Positions 54,416 to 63,849 of a DNA stretch of 64,000 nt are shown in pieces (position 1 is the first letter of the stretch; each line of letters starts with the position of its first letter). The stretch is from NCBI RefSeq assembly GCF_003335505.1, contig NZ_QPEX01000046.1:454902-518901 (forward strand), given 5' to 3'. Below the pieces are notes generated by a model, which saw nothing but the letters and a program-made list of their open reading frames with translations, did not search any database and had not been told where the DNA came from. A program made the position numbers and the translations under genes. This DNA comes from Bremerella cremea. GTDB taxonomy: Bacteria > Planctomycetota > Planctomycetia > Pirellulales > Pirellulaceae.

Positions 54416-54736
54416 ATGGCCAACGTATTTAACGAAGAAAACTTTGATGCAGAAGTCCTTAAATCGAGCGAGCCGGTCCTGGTCGACTTTTGGGCTCCTT
54501 GGTGCGGGCCTTGCCGCCAACTGGCTCCCGTGATCGACCAACTAGCCACCGAATACGAAGGTTCGGTCAAAGTCGGCAAAGTCGATACCGACCAAAACCC
54601 CAACCTGGCGGTTAAGTACGGGATTCAAAGCATTCCGACGATCATGATTTTCAAGAACGGCGAAGTCGTCAATCAGATGCTGGGCAACCAGCCCAAAGCC
54701 AACCTGCAACAAGCTCTCGACGCCGCCAAGGGCTAG
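54416..54736 (+). CDS. trxA: Thioredoxin
   Basis: A 106-residue thioredoxin that reduces protein disulfides. The active site WCGPC is at residues 29-33, preceded by VLVDFWAP, with the cis-proline in IQSIPTIMIFKNGE. GGGAG precedes the ATG. It is a single-gene unit ended by a strong terminator. Confidence 0.97.
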   Translation: MANVFNEENFDAEVLKSSEPVLVDFWAPWCGPCRQLAPVIDQLATEYEGSVKVGKVDTDQNPNLAVKYGIQSIPTIMIFKNGEVVNQMLGNQPKANLQQALDAAKG

Positions 54737-54771
54737 TCGACGAGATTCGCTTGAAGCCGAAAACTGCTAGC

Positions 54772-54800
54772 AAAACGGAGGTTACCCCCTCCGTTTTGTT
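54772..54800 (+). terminator. Rho-independent terminator of trxA
   Basis: AAAACGGAGG (54772-54781) pairs with CCTCCGTTTT (54788-54797), followed by further T residues. It starts 35 bases after the trxA stop. Confidence 0.85.
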
Positions 54801-54945
54801 CTTTGCTAGCCCGATAGTTTTGACAACACCCTGGGCAAATTAATCGCCCTAGCCGTTAAACTCAACTTCTCAGGCGGATCATGCCGATGCGAAGAGATGG
54901 CCGCGCGTTTTATCTTCGTCCGCCGACCTCCTGCACTGATTCGCC

Positions 54946-56112
54946 ATGAAGTCTTCTGCCAATCGCCCAATCAACGTAACTCCTCAGCCTCGTGAGCCAT
55001 CGCCGCACGAGTCGCCGGAGTTACGGATCGATCCGCCGCACGAGACCAATACCGAGTCAACTCATTCCGCCATGCTGGAAGAAGACCAAGGGGTCGACCT
55101 TTCCGCCGCCGATCTCGAAACGCTACCCGACTGGCAGCGGCGTCAGATCAACCAACTGGCCCGGCTGTTACGAGATCGTCAAGTTGACCTCGACCGGCGC
55201 GAAGCGGAATTGAATGCTCGCCTCGCCAACTTCGAAAGCCAGCAGCGTAGCGCCGCCCTGGCCCAAGCCGAGCAGTTTGACCAAACGCCAACGCCCGAAA
55301 CCGCTTCCGCGCCTGCGGCTTCCAACCCACTGCGAAGCATTGAAGAAAAGATTCGCTCCTGGCGCCAAAAGTGGCGTGGCGAAGCTGCGGAGACTTCTGC
55401 CGAACCACCCATCAACGACGGGGTAACGGTTCGCCTAGAGAAACTGGCCGAGGCTGAATCGCAATTGGCCCACCAATGGGCGCTGCTCAAGAATGCCCGC
55501 TCGCTGCAAGACTTGCGCGAGAAAGAGTTTGCTGGTTATGCTCAACAAGTCGAGCGAGAACTAGAGCAAAGCCGCTCCCAACAGCAAAACTGGCTCGAAC
55601 AAGAGCAAGTCCAGCTAGCACGGCAACTCGAAGACATCGAACGCCGCGAAGCTGATCAGGCCGGTGTCCAGCAGGAATTAGAACTGGCGTTCGCCGAACT
55701 GCAAGTCATTCGCGATCAACTGGAATTGGCCTGGGCCGAGATTCGCGTGCGGATACCGTCGGCGCTGCGTCGACGACTCGACCAACAAACCGATCAAGCC
55801 GCCGATCACTTCGACAAGGCCAGCCAGGCTCGTCACCAATCGTCAAAGCTAGAAATTCGGCACCTGCTGCACCAGTTGGAACTCGCCAAGCTGGAAATCC
55901 AAGAACAACAAGTTCAGCTCGAAGACGACACCCAGCGGCAGTTCACCGAACTGCGTCGTGCCAAACGAGAACTCTCTGACCGCGAATCGCTCGTCCGTGC
56001 CCAACTCGCCGAACTACGCCGCGAGCAAGAAACGCTGAACGAAACCAAGCTCGACCTGCTCAAACAGCGCTATCAAGAGCTAAGCCAAGCGATCATCCCC
56101 AAAGCCGCTTAG
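54946..56112 (+). CDS. Long coiled-coil hypothetical protein
   Basis: A 388-residue soluble protein. The first 60 residues are Pro/Ser-rich. Then come long charged helices at about 65-105 (QLARLLRDRQVDLDRREAEL) and 165-385 (SQLAHQWALLKNARSLQDL, QARHQSSKLEIRHLLHQLEL), predicted as coiled coil. A linker rich in Ala and Pro separates them. No enzyme motif is present; a structural or scaffolding role is an inference. Similar low-identity coiled-coil proteins are common in planctomycetes. Confidence 0.75.
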   Translation: MKSSANRPINVTPQPREPSPHESPELRIDPPHETNTESTHSAMLEEDQGVDLSAADLETLPDWQRRQINQLARLLRDRQVDLDRREAELNARLANFESQQRSAALAQAEQFDQTPTPETASAPAASNPLRSIEEKIRSWRQKWRGEAAETSAEPPINDGVTVRLEKLAEAESQLAHQWALLKNARSLQDLREKEFAGYAQQVERELEQSRSQQQNWLEQEQVQLARQLEDIERREADQAGVQQELELAFAELQVIRDQLELAWAEIRVRIPSALRRRLDQQTDQAADHFDKASQARHQSSKLEIRHLLHQLELAKLEIQEQQVQLEDDTQRQFTELRRAKRELSDRESLVRAQLAELRREQETLNETKLDLLKQRYQELSQAIIPKAA

Positions 56113-56196
56113 CCAAGTGGTTGCGATTTGAGGCTACTACGCGGCCGTTAAGCCACCATGCGGCCTGTCTAGCAACTTACTTCAGCGCAAAAAAGA

Positions 56197-56218
56197 GGAC
56201 GCTCTATCAAGAGCGTCC
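56197..56218 (-). terminator. Terminator of the Gly/Met-repeat gene
   Basis: GGACGCTC (56197-56204) pairs with GAGCGTCC (56211-56218) over a six-base loop. On the minus strand a T-run (from the A-run at 56189-56194) follows the stem, so it ends the transcript of the Gly/Met-repeat gene. Confidence 0.8.
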
Positions 56219-56270
56219 CCCGAATCGTGCTGATTCATCTTAGGCGAAGTTCGCCAACCGCTGTGGTCGC

Positions 56271-57125
56271 TTAGTTGCCTTCCGCAACCGGCGAGTAAGA
56301 AGACGAGGATTCGTTCTTCTTCTCGCGAGCTTTAGCGACTTCCTTGGCGTACTCAGCTGCTTTGTAGGCAACTTGCAATTCTTGTGGGCTGAAGTACGGG
56401 GTGTCAGGACCGATCAAGTGATGGATTCGCTTGTTGGCCAGTTCTTCCCAGCTCATGTCGTTGTTTAGGTGCCAAGCGGCTGCCTGAGCACTTCGTTGAT
56501 TGATGTCGCCACGACCGAGCAATTGGCACAGTTCAGCCACGCCAGGCTTGGTGGTGTAAGAAGCGATCGGCTTCAATTCGTAAGGAATTTTCGGATTCGG
56601 ATCTTCCATCCCATGGTCGAGGCAAACGCCTTGGATCTTCAGCTTCTGGACTTTTTCAGGCAAGACGTTGAAGAAACCGCCGCCGCCGCCACCGCGGTTC
56701 ATACCGCCGCCCATGCCGCCGCCGCCCATGCCGCCGCCCATGCCGCCGCCGCCCATGCCCATGCCTTGGTTACCGCCGCCGCCACCCATGCCGCCGCCCA
56801 TACCGCCGCCACCCATGCCGCCGCCCATGCCGCCGCCACCCATGCCGCCACCGAAGTTTTGGGCCAAAGGTACACCGGCAAACGCGGCTGGTAATTCGAC
56901 GCGCATTTTCTTCTTGGTTTTGTTCGTGAAGATCATGGTGCCTCTTTCCGAACTCATCGGAATGAACTTCACCTCGATGTCACCGTTGTCGATCGCCTGG
57001 AACATCTCGACCGTTTCTACTTCGTCGGTCGCGTCCTTTGCAATTTCTGCCGCAACTACCGTAGTAGCCGCAATGCCTAGCATGGCCACGCAGCCAACCC
57101 ATCGTCCAACCATGTGCCATTTCAT
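56271..57125 (-). CDS. Exported Gly/Met-repeat protein
   Basis: A 284-residue protein with a signal peptide (about residues 6-26, GRWVGCVAMLGIAATTVVAA). A first domain (about 30-88) includes VEMFQAIDNGDIEVKFIPM and TNKTKKKMRVELPAAFAGVP. A run of about 55 residues of Gly and Met in GGGM units follows (about 92-150). The second domain (about 152-250) has VQKLKIQGVCLDHGMEDPNP and SAQAAAWHLNNDMSWEEL. The middle is encoded by near-repeated codons that may expand or shrink by slippage. AGGAG precedes the ATG. Function unknown; the Met-rich linker might bind copper or act as a flexible spacer. Confidence 0.8.
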   Translation of the reverse strand: MKWHMVGRWVGCVAMLGIAATTVVAAEIAKDATDEVETVEMFQAIDNGDIEVKFIPMSSERGTMIFTNKTKKKMRVELPAAFAGVPLAQNFGGGMGGGGMGGGMGGGGMGGGMGGGGGNQGMGMGGGGMGGGMGGGGMGGGMNRGGGGGGFFNVLPEKVQKLKIQGVCLDHGMEDPNPKIPYELKPIASYTTKPGVAELCQLLGRGDINQRSAQAAAWHLNNDMSWEELANKRIHHLIGPDTPYFSPQELQVAYKAAEYAKEVAKAREKKNESSSSYSPVAEGN

Positions 57126-57703
57126 AAGAAAGATGCTCCTGTGATTCGCACCGAAAGCGAATATCGGCGAATCGATTAACGACTTCGAGATGATTCCAAG
57201 ACAAGATCCAACGCGGCTTTGCCTATCAATCAGCCAGACGCGGATGCTTCCCCTACCAATAAGTAGGAAACACGACTCTTAAAGCTTAATCGCTGCGAGC
57301 AATCAAGCCAACAAATTTGCGCACCGATTATTCCCCTTTCCTCAAGGAATCTCACCTGCCCGTCCAGGGGGGACAGAAGTCAACTTAGGAGGTTTACGGC
57401 AATTAACGGCCTTGCTGGCTGGCAATTACCCCTCACTTAGTGGGGCACTCTCGCCGTACGAGCAGAGACATCCAACCGCCCAAAGGGCCGCTAAGCACCA
57501 TTATCGCAGAAACTAGGGGGACTTACCCTAAACAAATTGACGAATCACCCCTTTATTCTGGTATAACAAGCTCTAATCATGTGGATCAAAGCGGCAGAAC
57601 TTGCGATCCACAGACATCTTCAGCAGAAATACTTCGGTAGTGGCGCGCCTCCCTCGATTTTCGCACCTCGGATTATTCCGTCGACTTACAAAGGAATGGC
57701 ACC
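57126..57703. other. Non-coding gap with hppA promoter region (578 nt)
   Basis: The divergent gap between the Gly/Met-repeat gene and hppA shows no credible gene. A candidate sigma-70-type promoter for hppA is TTGACG (57537-57542) and TATAAC (57562-57567) with 19 bases between; AAGGA at about 57690 is the hppA ribosome site. Confidence 0.45.
57537..57567 (+). promoter_or_regulatory. Candidate hppA promoter
   Basis: Both hexamers match the sigma-70 consensus at five of six places, but the 19-base spacer is longer than the ideal 17. The predicted leader is about 130 bases. Confidence 0.4.
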
Positions 57704-60208
57704 ATGAGTCTCGGCGTCTGGTTGTTGTGGTCGTTCGTCTTCTTGGCTTCGCTGGGGGCCCTGATTCAGGCCTATTTCTTTTTCAAGCAAATGGTCGAGG
57801 CCGATCCAGGAAGCGACCGCATGCAAGAGATCGCTGGCTTCGTGCGCCAAGGAGCCAACGCCTATCTCACCCAGCAGTACACCGTCGTCGCGATCTTCTT
57901 TGTCGCCATCAGCTTAGTGCTGGCCTTATTGGCGTTTGTGTTTGAAGTGCAAAGTCACTGGGTTCCCTTTGCGTTTATGACGGGAGGGCTCTTCTCAGGC
58001 TTGGCCGGGTGGATCGGCATGAAAACGGCCACATTGGCCAGCAACCGCACCGCGGCCGGGGCACAGCGATCGTTGAACCAAGGGCTGCAAATCGCATTTC
58101 GCAGTGGCGCCGTGATGGGGCTAACGGTGGTGGGGCTGGGACTGCTCGACATTACTATCTGGTTCGCCGTTTTATATGGCATCTTTCACCTCTCGCTGCT
58201 GGAAGTCACCGTCACCATGCTTTGCTTTGGGATGGGCGCCAGTTGTCAGGCATTGTTTGCCCGCGTGGGAGGCGGCATCTTTACCAAAGCGGCCGACGTT
58301 GGTGCCGACCTGGTGGGCAAGGTAGAAAAAGGAATCCCCGAAGACGACCCGCGCAACCCGGCCTCGATCGCGGATAACGTCGGAGACAATGTCGGCGACG
58401 TCGCTGGCATGGGGGCCGACCTGTACGAAAGCTATTGCGGTAGTATTCTGGCCACCGCCGCGCTAGGCGTAGCCGCATTCGCCTCGCCTGGACTGGCCGC
58501 GGCAGCCGGTTACGAAAACATCGCCGACGCCCAGCTTCGCGCGTTGTTCCTGCCAATGCTAGTCGCAGCCACCGGAGCGTTGCTTTCGATCGCTGGCGTT
58601 TACCTGGTGCGGACTGAAGAAGACGCCAATCAAAAGAATCTTCTGGCGGCTCTTTCCCGGGGCATTAACGCTTCGACAGTCGCCGTGGCGGTACTCTCAA
58701 TCGCGATTTGTACGCTGTTGATGCCGGTTGTGCCGGGGACTGCGATTCAGCTTGGCGTGACCATCCCTGGCGTGGCGCTAAGTATCTTAGTCGGCCTGGC
58801 AGCTGGCTGGCTGATTGGTAAATGGACCGAGTACGCCACCAGCGACGAATTCACCCCCACCAAAAACCTCGCCGAACAATCCGAGACCGGCCCCGCCACG
58901 ATCATCATCGGGGGAATCGCCGATGGCATGCTGAGCGTGTGGCCTCCGGTGGTTGTGATTACGATGGCGACCATTGCGGCGTTTGGTTGTGCCAACGGTT
59001 GGAACTTCAACGACCCTGGCCTGTTCGCGCTCGGTTTGTACGGCGTCGGCATTGCTGCGGTTGGCATGCTCAGCACGCTGGGGATCACCCTGGCTACAGA
59101 CGCCTACGGCCCCATCGCCGACAACGCTGGCGGCAACGCCGAAATGTCTGGCCTCGAACCGATCGTGCGAGAACGGACCGATGCCCTCGATAGCCTTGGC
59201 AACACCACAGCCGCCACCGGCAAAGGGTTTGCCATCGGTTCTGCAGCGCTAACCGCGCTGGCCTTGATGGCCGCTTACGTGGAGGAAGTACGAGAAGGTT
59301 TTCGCCGCTGGGGAGACAGCGTCGCCGCCCAAGTCGAGTACGACACCCCCACCAAAATCAGCCCTGGCTTCGTCGTTTACAAAGAAAACCACGACGGCGA
59401 AGATCACGTGCATGGCTACCTGACCATGCCAGGCGACCTACGACACGAAAAGGTCCAAGCGTTATGGAAACAGCTCGGCACCGACGGCCAGCCAGCGCCT
59501 ATCCCGCCAAGCCTGGTCGAGGTGGTCAGCACCGAGGGTGAGCCGGAACTGATCTTCGCCGGCACCGACAACCAGCTTATCCATGTGCATGCCGCCAGCC
59601 TCAACGACTATACCAACTACTACGAAGCGAACGTGATGAACCCGCGCGTGCTGGTAGGGATCTTCATCGGAGCGATGGCCACGTTCGTGTTCTGCGCGCT
59701 CACCATGAAAGCGGTCGGCCGGGCTGCCAAGGGGATGGTGGAAGAAGTTCGGCGGCAGTTCCATTTGAAGCCTGGCATTATGGATGGGAGTGAACTGCCT
59801 GACTATGCCGCGCCAGTCGCAATTAGTACCAAAGCGGCCCAAATGGAAATGATCGTCCCCTCGCTGCTGGGTTTGATCACGCCCATCGCCGTTGGCTGGC
59901 TGCTAGGTGTCGGCGGCGTGCTGGGCTTGTTAGTCGGAGCCTTGACCACCGGTTTCTGCCTGGCGATCTTCATGGCCAACAGCGGCGGAAGCTGGGACAA
60001 CGCCAAGAAGTACATCGAAGCTGGCCACCACGGCGGCAAAGGCAGCGACGCCCACAAAGCCGCCGTCGTCGGAGACACCGTCGGCGACCCCTTCAAAGAT
60101 ACCAGCGGCCCCAGCCTCAACATCCTGATCAAACTGATGAGCATGGTCAGCGTGGTTGTGGCAGGGTTTGTTGTGCGGTACAGCTTGTTTGCGTTGGGGA
60201 TCTTTTAG
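57704..60208 (+). CDS. hppA: Membrane-bound pyrophosphatase (K+-dependent type ion pump)
   Basis: Uses pyrophosphate hydrolysis to pump H+ or Na+ across the membrane. About 16 helices are expected. The active-site block is GADLVGKVEKGIPEDDPRNP then IADNVGDNVGDVAGMGADL (about residues 200-245), and the late DTVGDPFKDTSGPSLNILIK is intact. The segment GNTTAATGKGF has Ala (residue 503) and Gly (506) where K+-independent pumps have Lys and Thr, placing it in the K+-dependent class. Between about 527 and 643 there is an extra hydrophilic region of some 115 residues (VHGYLTMPGDLRHEKVQALW) not usual in the family. At 834 residues it is long. The end overlaps the convergent next gene by four bases. 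Confidence 0.95.
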   Translation: MSLGVWLLWSFVFLASLGALIQAYFFFKQMVEADPGSDRMQEIAGFVRQGANAYLTQQYTVVAIFFVAISLVLALLAFVFEVQSHWVPFAFMTGGLFSGLAGWIGMKTATLASNRTAAGAQRSLNQGLQIAFRSGAVMGLTVVGLGLLDITIWFAVLYGIFHLSLLEVTVTMLCFGMGASCQALFARVGGGIFTKAADVGADLVGKVEKGIPEDDPRNPASIADNVGDNVGDVAGMGADLYESYCGSILATAALGVAAFASPGLAAAAGYENIADAQLRALFLPMLVAATGALLSIAGVYLVRTEEDANQKNLLAALSRGINASTVAVAVLSIAICTLLMPVVPGTAIQLGVTIPGVALSILVGLAAGWLIGKWTEYATSDEFTPTKNLAEQSETGPATIIIGGIADGMLSVWPPVVVITMATIAAFGCANGWNFNDPGLFALGLYGVGIAAVGMLSTLGITLATDAYGPIADNAGGNAEMSGLEPIVRERTDALDSLGNTTAATGKGFAIGSAALTALALMAAYVEEVREGFRRWGDSVAAQVEYDTPTKISPGFVVYKENHDGEDHVHGYLTMPGDLRHEKVQALWKQLGTDGQPAPIPPSLVEVVSTEGEPELIFAGTDNQLIHVHAASLNDYTNYYEANVMNPRVLVGIFIGAMATFVFCALTMKAVGRAAKGMVEEVRRQFHLKPGIMDGSELPDYAAPVAISTKAAQMEMIVPSLLGLITPIAVGWLLGVGGVLGLLVGALTTGFCLAIFMANSGGSWDNAKKYIEAGHHGGKGSDAHKAAVVGDTVGDPFKDTSGPSLNILIKLMSMVSVVVAGFVVRYSLFALGIF

Positions 60209-61029
60209 TTCTCTTCATCCTCGGACTTATCTGCCAAGGAGAACTCGATCCAGCCAACCGGTCGGCCGACATTTGGGATCGGACGGGGAGCGACAATCTG
60301 TTTCACCAGGACTGCACGTCCGCCGATTGGAAGAACATCCCCGACTTTCACCCACTGCCTGCTTGGCTCCGACGAGGTTTGCTGGTAGGTCCAGCCACCT
60401 TGGTCATTGGGTGTGTACGTGTGGGTTGCCGGGATGCGATACAACTTGGCTCGCTCCCATTCATCATCGATTTCTTCCAGATCGATCCACTCGAACTCCT
60501 GCTGAGTCCCTTGGGCGGGGCCGCTATCCCAATTCCGAAAGAGAGACGTCAGCGTCTCACGTAAAACGACCGTTCGAGACGTGGCTGCGGGAACCATTTT
60601 CGGGGGAACTTGCTTGGTCATGTCGGTCAAGATTACGTCGTCTCCCTGGTAGTTCACCCGGTAAACGTGGTCGAAGTACGGAATCAGGTCGCCATCTTGG
60701 GCACTCATGATTTGCCCCTTGCTGGTTCGCCGGATATCACCCGCCGGGAAATGCAGCGAGAGTTCAAAAAGAAATTCGCGTCCCCCAGGACTGGGCTGGC
60801 CGAAATTGATTTTTTCGATCTTCTTCAGCGGATGAGGCAGAATGATTCCGACATGCAACGCCTTCTTTCGGGGAAAACGATACGACGCCGGGAATATCCA
60901 TTTCTCAAGATTCGCCCCCTCGTCCTGTCCGATTGGCGTAGTATCAGATTCGACCTTGGGGGCCGCTTTCATCACGGCAGTCAGGCAGCACAGCCACGCA
61001 AGCGAGGTAACAACAATCGCGGATTTCAT
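60205..61029 (-). CDS. Secreted hypothetical protein
   Basis: A 274-residue exported protein with a signal peptide (about residues 1-22, SAIVVTSLAWLCCLTAVMKA). The mature part is beta-rich (FLFELSLHFPAGDIRRT, FDHVYRVNYQGDDVILTD), with a C-terminal segment WVKVGDVLPIGGRAVLVKQI that could be a small barrel. I recognise no family. GAGGGA lies just before the ATG. Its stop overlaps the hppA end by four bases on the opposite strand. Confidence 0.7.
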   Translation of the reverse strand: MKSAIVVTSLAWLCCLTAVMKAAPKVESDTTPIGQDEGANLEKWIFPASYRFPRKKALHVGIILPHPLKKIEKINFGQPSPGGREFLFELSLHFPAGDIRRTSKGQIMSAQDGDLIPYFDHVYRVNYQGDDVILTDMTKQVPPKMVPAATSRTVVLRETLTSLFRNWDSGPAQGTQQEFEWIDLEEIDDEWERAKLYRIPATHTYTPNDQGGWTYQQTSSEPSRQWVKVGDVLPIGGRAVLVKQIVAPRPIPNVGRPVGWIEFSLADKSEDEEN

Positions 61030-61068
61030 TCCCTCGCCGTTCCTTTCGCGACAGGTTGCTTTGAGCTA

Positions 61069-61572
61069 CTAAGAAGAATCGCTTGGCAGAGCTTCGAATG
61101 GGGGCCAGATCTCCAGCACAGCCATTATAACTGACGGAACACTTATTTTAACTGATCTTTTACCTCTAGCCATGTTCGCCTCGCAGCACACCAGTTTGCG
61201 GATACGATTTGCTACGATCAACCTGGCTTCGCAGGACCTACATGGTTGGCCGTCGGTCACCTCCAGCAGCGCGGTGATCCAACTGAGCAAACACTTTTCG
61301 AATTCGGCCGGCTTGAGCGCACCAAGAATCGCATTGAAGCGATCGTGCGAAGGAACGCCAGTGCTCATGTCGAGAAACTGCGCCAGCCACTCCTTCTTGT
61401 CTTCGGCCCAGTCGGCGATCGCGACAAAATCGTCCGCCCCACCGAGCACCGCACACAGCGACATCGTCACGACGTTGGTTAACGGATAGGTTACCTTCCG
61501 CGTCCGCGGATCGGTCAAATCGGCGAAGTGCTGTTGAATGGAAGCGGCGGACGAAGACGAAGAAGCAGACAT
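61069..61572 (-). pseudogene. ISAs1-type transposase, N-terminal remnant
   Basis: A 167-residue frame whose first 110 residues match the N-terminal domain of ISAs1/H-repeat transposases: IQQHFADLTDPRTRKVTYPL, LCAVLGGADDFVAIADWA, WLAQFLDMSTGVPSHDRFN and ALKPAEFEKCLLSWI. After VTDGQ the expected catalytic DGK region is missing and unrelated sequence follows. Intact relatives are roughly twice as long, so this is a truncated, inactive copy. No terminal inverted repeats were found. Confidence 0.85.
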
Positions 61573-61836
61573 GCGATAACCTCCCTGCCAAGCAAACCCA
61601 GGCCGCGAAACAAACATCGCAAAACGCCTAAGATGCACTTGCCGAATTATCGCAGATTACCCATCATGGCGCAATCGCCGTGGGGTGACCATAGCGGGTG
61701 GTCATTTGAGTCTGCACTACAACTCCTAGAAGATGGAACTGAAAACTATGGCATTAAAGTTGTTTATAAGCGTTAATGAGTGCTTGTCGTTTCTTTGTGC
61801 TGATAAATTATTCATGTAAAACCAGGGTGACTTCTA

Positions 61837-63456
61837 ATGTCTTTGTTTCGTGACATCGCACTCCCTGCTGTGCTTGCATTTGCATCGATCTCTTTCGCTT
61901 CGGCGGATGATTCACTTCAGGCAGATCTGTTATTTACTTATGGAGAGTCTGGACAGCCTTGCCCAAACGTCTTCTATACAGGCGAAACACTTTTCGTCTC
62001 ACTCCGCTTAACGGGGCTCAAAGATAGTCGCCCATACACGGGACAGATTCAAATAGACGGCATTGTAGTAGATTCGAACAACCAGCAGATACTGAAGACC
62101 CAAGGCAAACCGAATTACTATACCCAGGTCTTAGGCGGTGACTCTCTTGAAACAACTTTGGAAATCGACAGTGATCGAAAGGGAATTCCTCCGGGCAACT
62201 ACACACTTGTTGTTACAATCACTCACCTCTCATCGGGACGTGTAATCGAAGCTAGGAAACCATTCATTTGGAAGGAGCCAAAGTCTTTTTGCAATGCGGA
62301 ACCTTCATGGTTTCTTGATGTAAATCACGAATTCCCAAGCGGGCCAACGCTCCAACCTGGCAGATTTTACGCGCTTGGTACGCGAGTTATGAATATGTCA
62401 TTTGACGACCGTACTTTTCGCGTTAGATCAAGAATAGACCTTTATCGCTTCGACTCAAAAACGCTGCTTGGGGGGACTGCTGAAGTAACCCTAACTACGA
62501 CTGTCCCGGAACAAGAGAGATTACCTGAGAGATTTTGGGACACGACCCTTTTGCAATTCAATAAAGTAGGTCGATTCTCGATTTCTCAAGAGTCCGTTGA
62601 CCAACCGACTGGCAAGACGACATCGATGAAACTGCCGGTCGATATCTCCGGAACTGGGCAGGATTCGAAGAGCGATAATATCGAACCGTTTATGTTTCTC
62701 ACCCATGGCAAGTACGGAGTGGCACGGACAACGGACTTTCTGATGGGGGAGGATATTTGGGCTACACTCGGCTTTGCAGATCCCAACCACGGCGGCAGGA
62801 CCACTCAAGCATCGCATGTATATTTCCTTGACGGACACGGACGTGTCGTTACCGAATTCTCCCTTGGTGAATCTAAAGTCTTAGCTGGCTTTGGCGATCG
62901 TTTTTTTCTGGGATACTTACAGTTCGGTGTCAATCCGGATCGCGGACTTGTGGAACCGGTAAGGGAAATTCAACTTCATCTGACGGAGAAAGAAAAAGGA
63001 ACGAAGACCATTCTATCTGCTCCTATTCGTTTTATGCCTATAGAAGGGCTATCTGCTATAAACCTCCGTGTTTCGCGAGATTCTCACGATAAAGTGGCTG
63101 CCGGACAATTCCTTACGGCGGGGCAGCTCTATTATCTGAACTGCGATATCACTAAGTACACGGTCAAAGACTACGCGATCGACATCACGCACAGCGTGAA
63201 AGCCTTTACCGAAGATGGCCAGCCGATTGCCGGTACGGAACTGGTCTTAGACCACAAGCGGGCCCTCAGCGTTGCCGAGAAATTGAACGCCCAGCTTCCG
63301 CTTACGATGCAGATCTCACTGAATCGACCCGGCAAATTCCTCTTGCGTTCGACCTTCACCGATAATCTCAGCGGCCAAACCTACACCAGCGACATGCCGG
63401 TCGAGGTCGTCAGCCCGTTTCAGTTTGTTAAAGAAGAGGCGACAATAGAAAACTAG
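61837..63456 (+). CDS. Secreted beta-rich hypothetical protein with composition break
   Basis: A 539-residue exported protein with a signal peptide (about residues 1-23, LPAVLAFASISFASA). It is made of several beta-sandwich-like parts (ETLFVSLRLTGLKDSRPYTG, GNYTLVVTITHLSSGRVIEA, GKFLLRSTFTDNLSGQTY), like adhesion or Ig-like domains. I recognise no named family. The first 1.2 kb is clearly more AT-rich than neighbouring genes, while from about 63100 the codon use is GC-rich again. It stands between two transposase remnants, which fits transfer or gene fusion. Confidence 0.7.
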   Translation: MSLFRDIALPAVLAFASISFASADDSLQADLLFTYGESGQPCPNVFYTGETLFVSLRLTGLKDSRPYTGQIQIDGIVVDSNNQQILKTQGKPNYYTQVLGGDSLETTLEIDSDRKGIPPGNYTLVVTITHLSSGRVIEARKPFIWKEPKSFCNAEPSWFLDVNHEFPSGPTLQPGRFYALGTRVMNMSFDDRTFRVRSRIDLYRFDSKTLLGGTAEVTLTTTVPEQERLPERFWDTTLLQFNKVGRFSISQESVDQPTGKTTSMKLPVDISGTGQDSKSDNIEPFMFLTHGKYGVARTTDFLMGEDIWATLGFADPNHGGRTTQASHVYFLDGHGRVVTEFSLGESKVLAGFGDRFFLGYLQFGVNPDRGLVEPVREIQLHLTEKEKGTKTILSAPIRFMPIEGLSAINLRVSRDSHDKVAAGQFLTAGQLYYLNCDITKYTVKDYAIDITHSVKAFTEDGQPIAGTELVLDHKRALSVAEKLNAQLPLTMQISLNRPGKFLLRSTFTDNLSGQTYTSDMPVEVVSPFQFVKEEATIEN

Positions 63457-63572
63457 ATAACCAAGGGCAAGTTCACGAAATGTTCGATCTACCACACGCT
63501 TAATCGTGGTAGTGCATGACAAATAGCCTTACTAACAAAAGACGCCAGGCCCGAATGGCACGAATTTAATCT

Positions 63573-63848
63573 CTAACTCATTGTAGCCTCTCGGGTTCTG
63601 ATCGACTTTCGGGCTGACTGGAGGAGCTTGTACGGTTTCGGGCGGCGTTTGACCTGGCGGGGCTCTTTGCGATTAGGGCGATCGCCTACCGTCAACTTGG
63701 CGATCGTTCGCAGCACGCATTCCCACGGTGCAATATAGCGGCCAGAGTGTCGGCGAAGGGAAGCAGCGAACTCCTCGATCGCTTGCAGGCTCCGGTAAAA
63801 CTCAGCCTGTTCGGACAACGCTGGAATTTGAGTGCCGACGCGATCCTG
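63573..63848 (-). pseudogene. IS4-type transposase, C-terminal remnant
   Basis: About 80 residues (from QAEFYRSLQAIEEFAAS) match the end of an IS4-family transposase, including APWECVLRTIAKLTVGDRPN and EPRQVKRRPKPYKLL, which is very typical. The catalytic DDE region is absent and upstream sequence belongs to another gene, so only the 3' end remains. No terminal repeat or target duplication was recognised. Confidence 0.8.
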
Positions 63849-63849
63849 C

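Noticed and set aside
56668..57144. Plus-strand Pro/Met-repeat frame
   Set aside because: It is the complement of the Gly/Met repeat; the minus-strand frame has a signal peptide, AGGAG and a terminator.
61069..61572. Active ISAs1 insertion sequence
   Set aside because: The catalytic region is missing, the frame is about half length and no terminal inverted repeats or target duplication were found.
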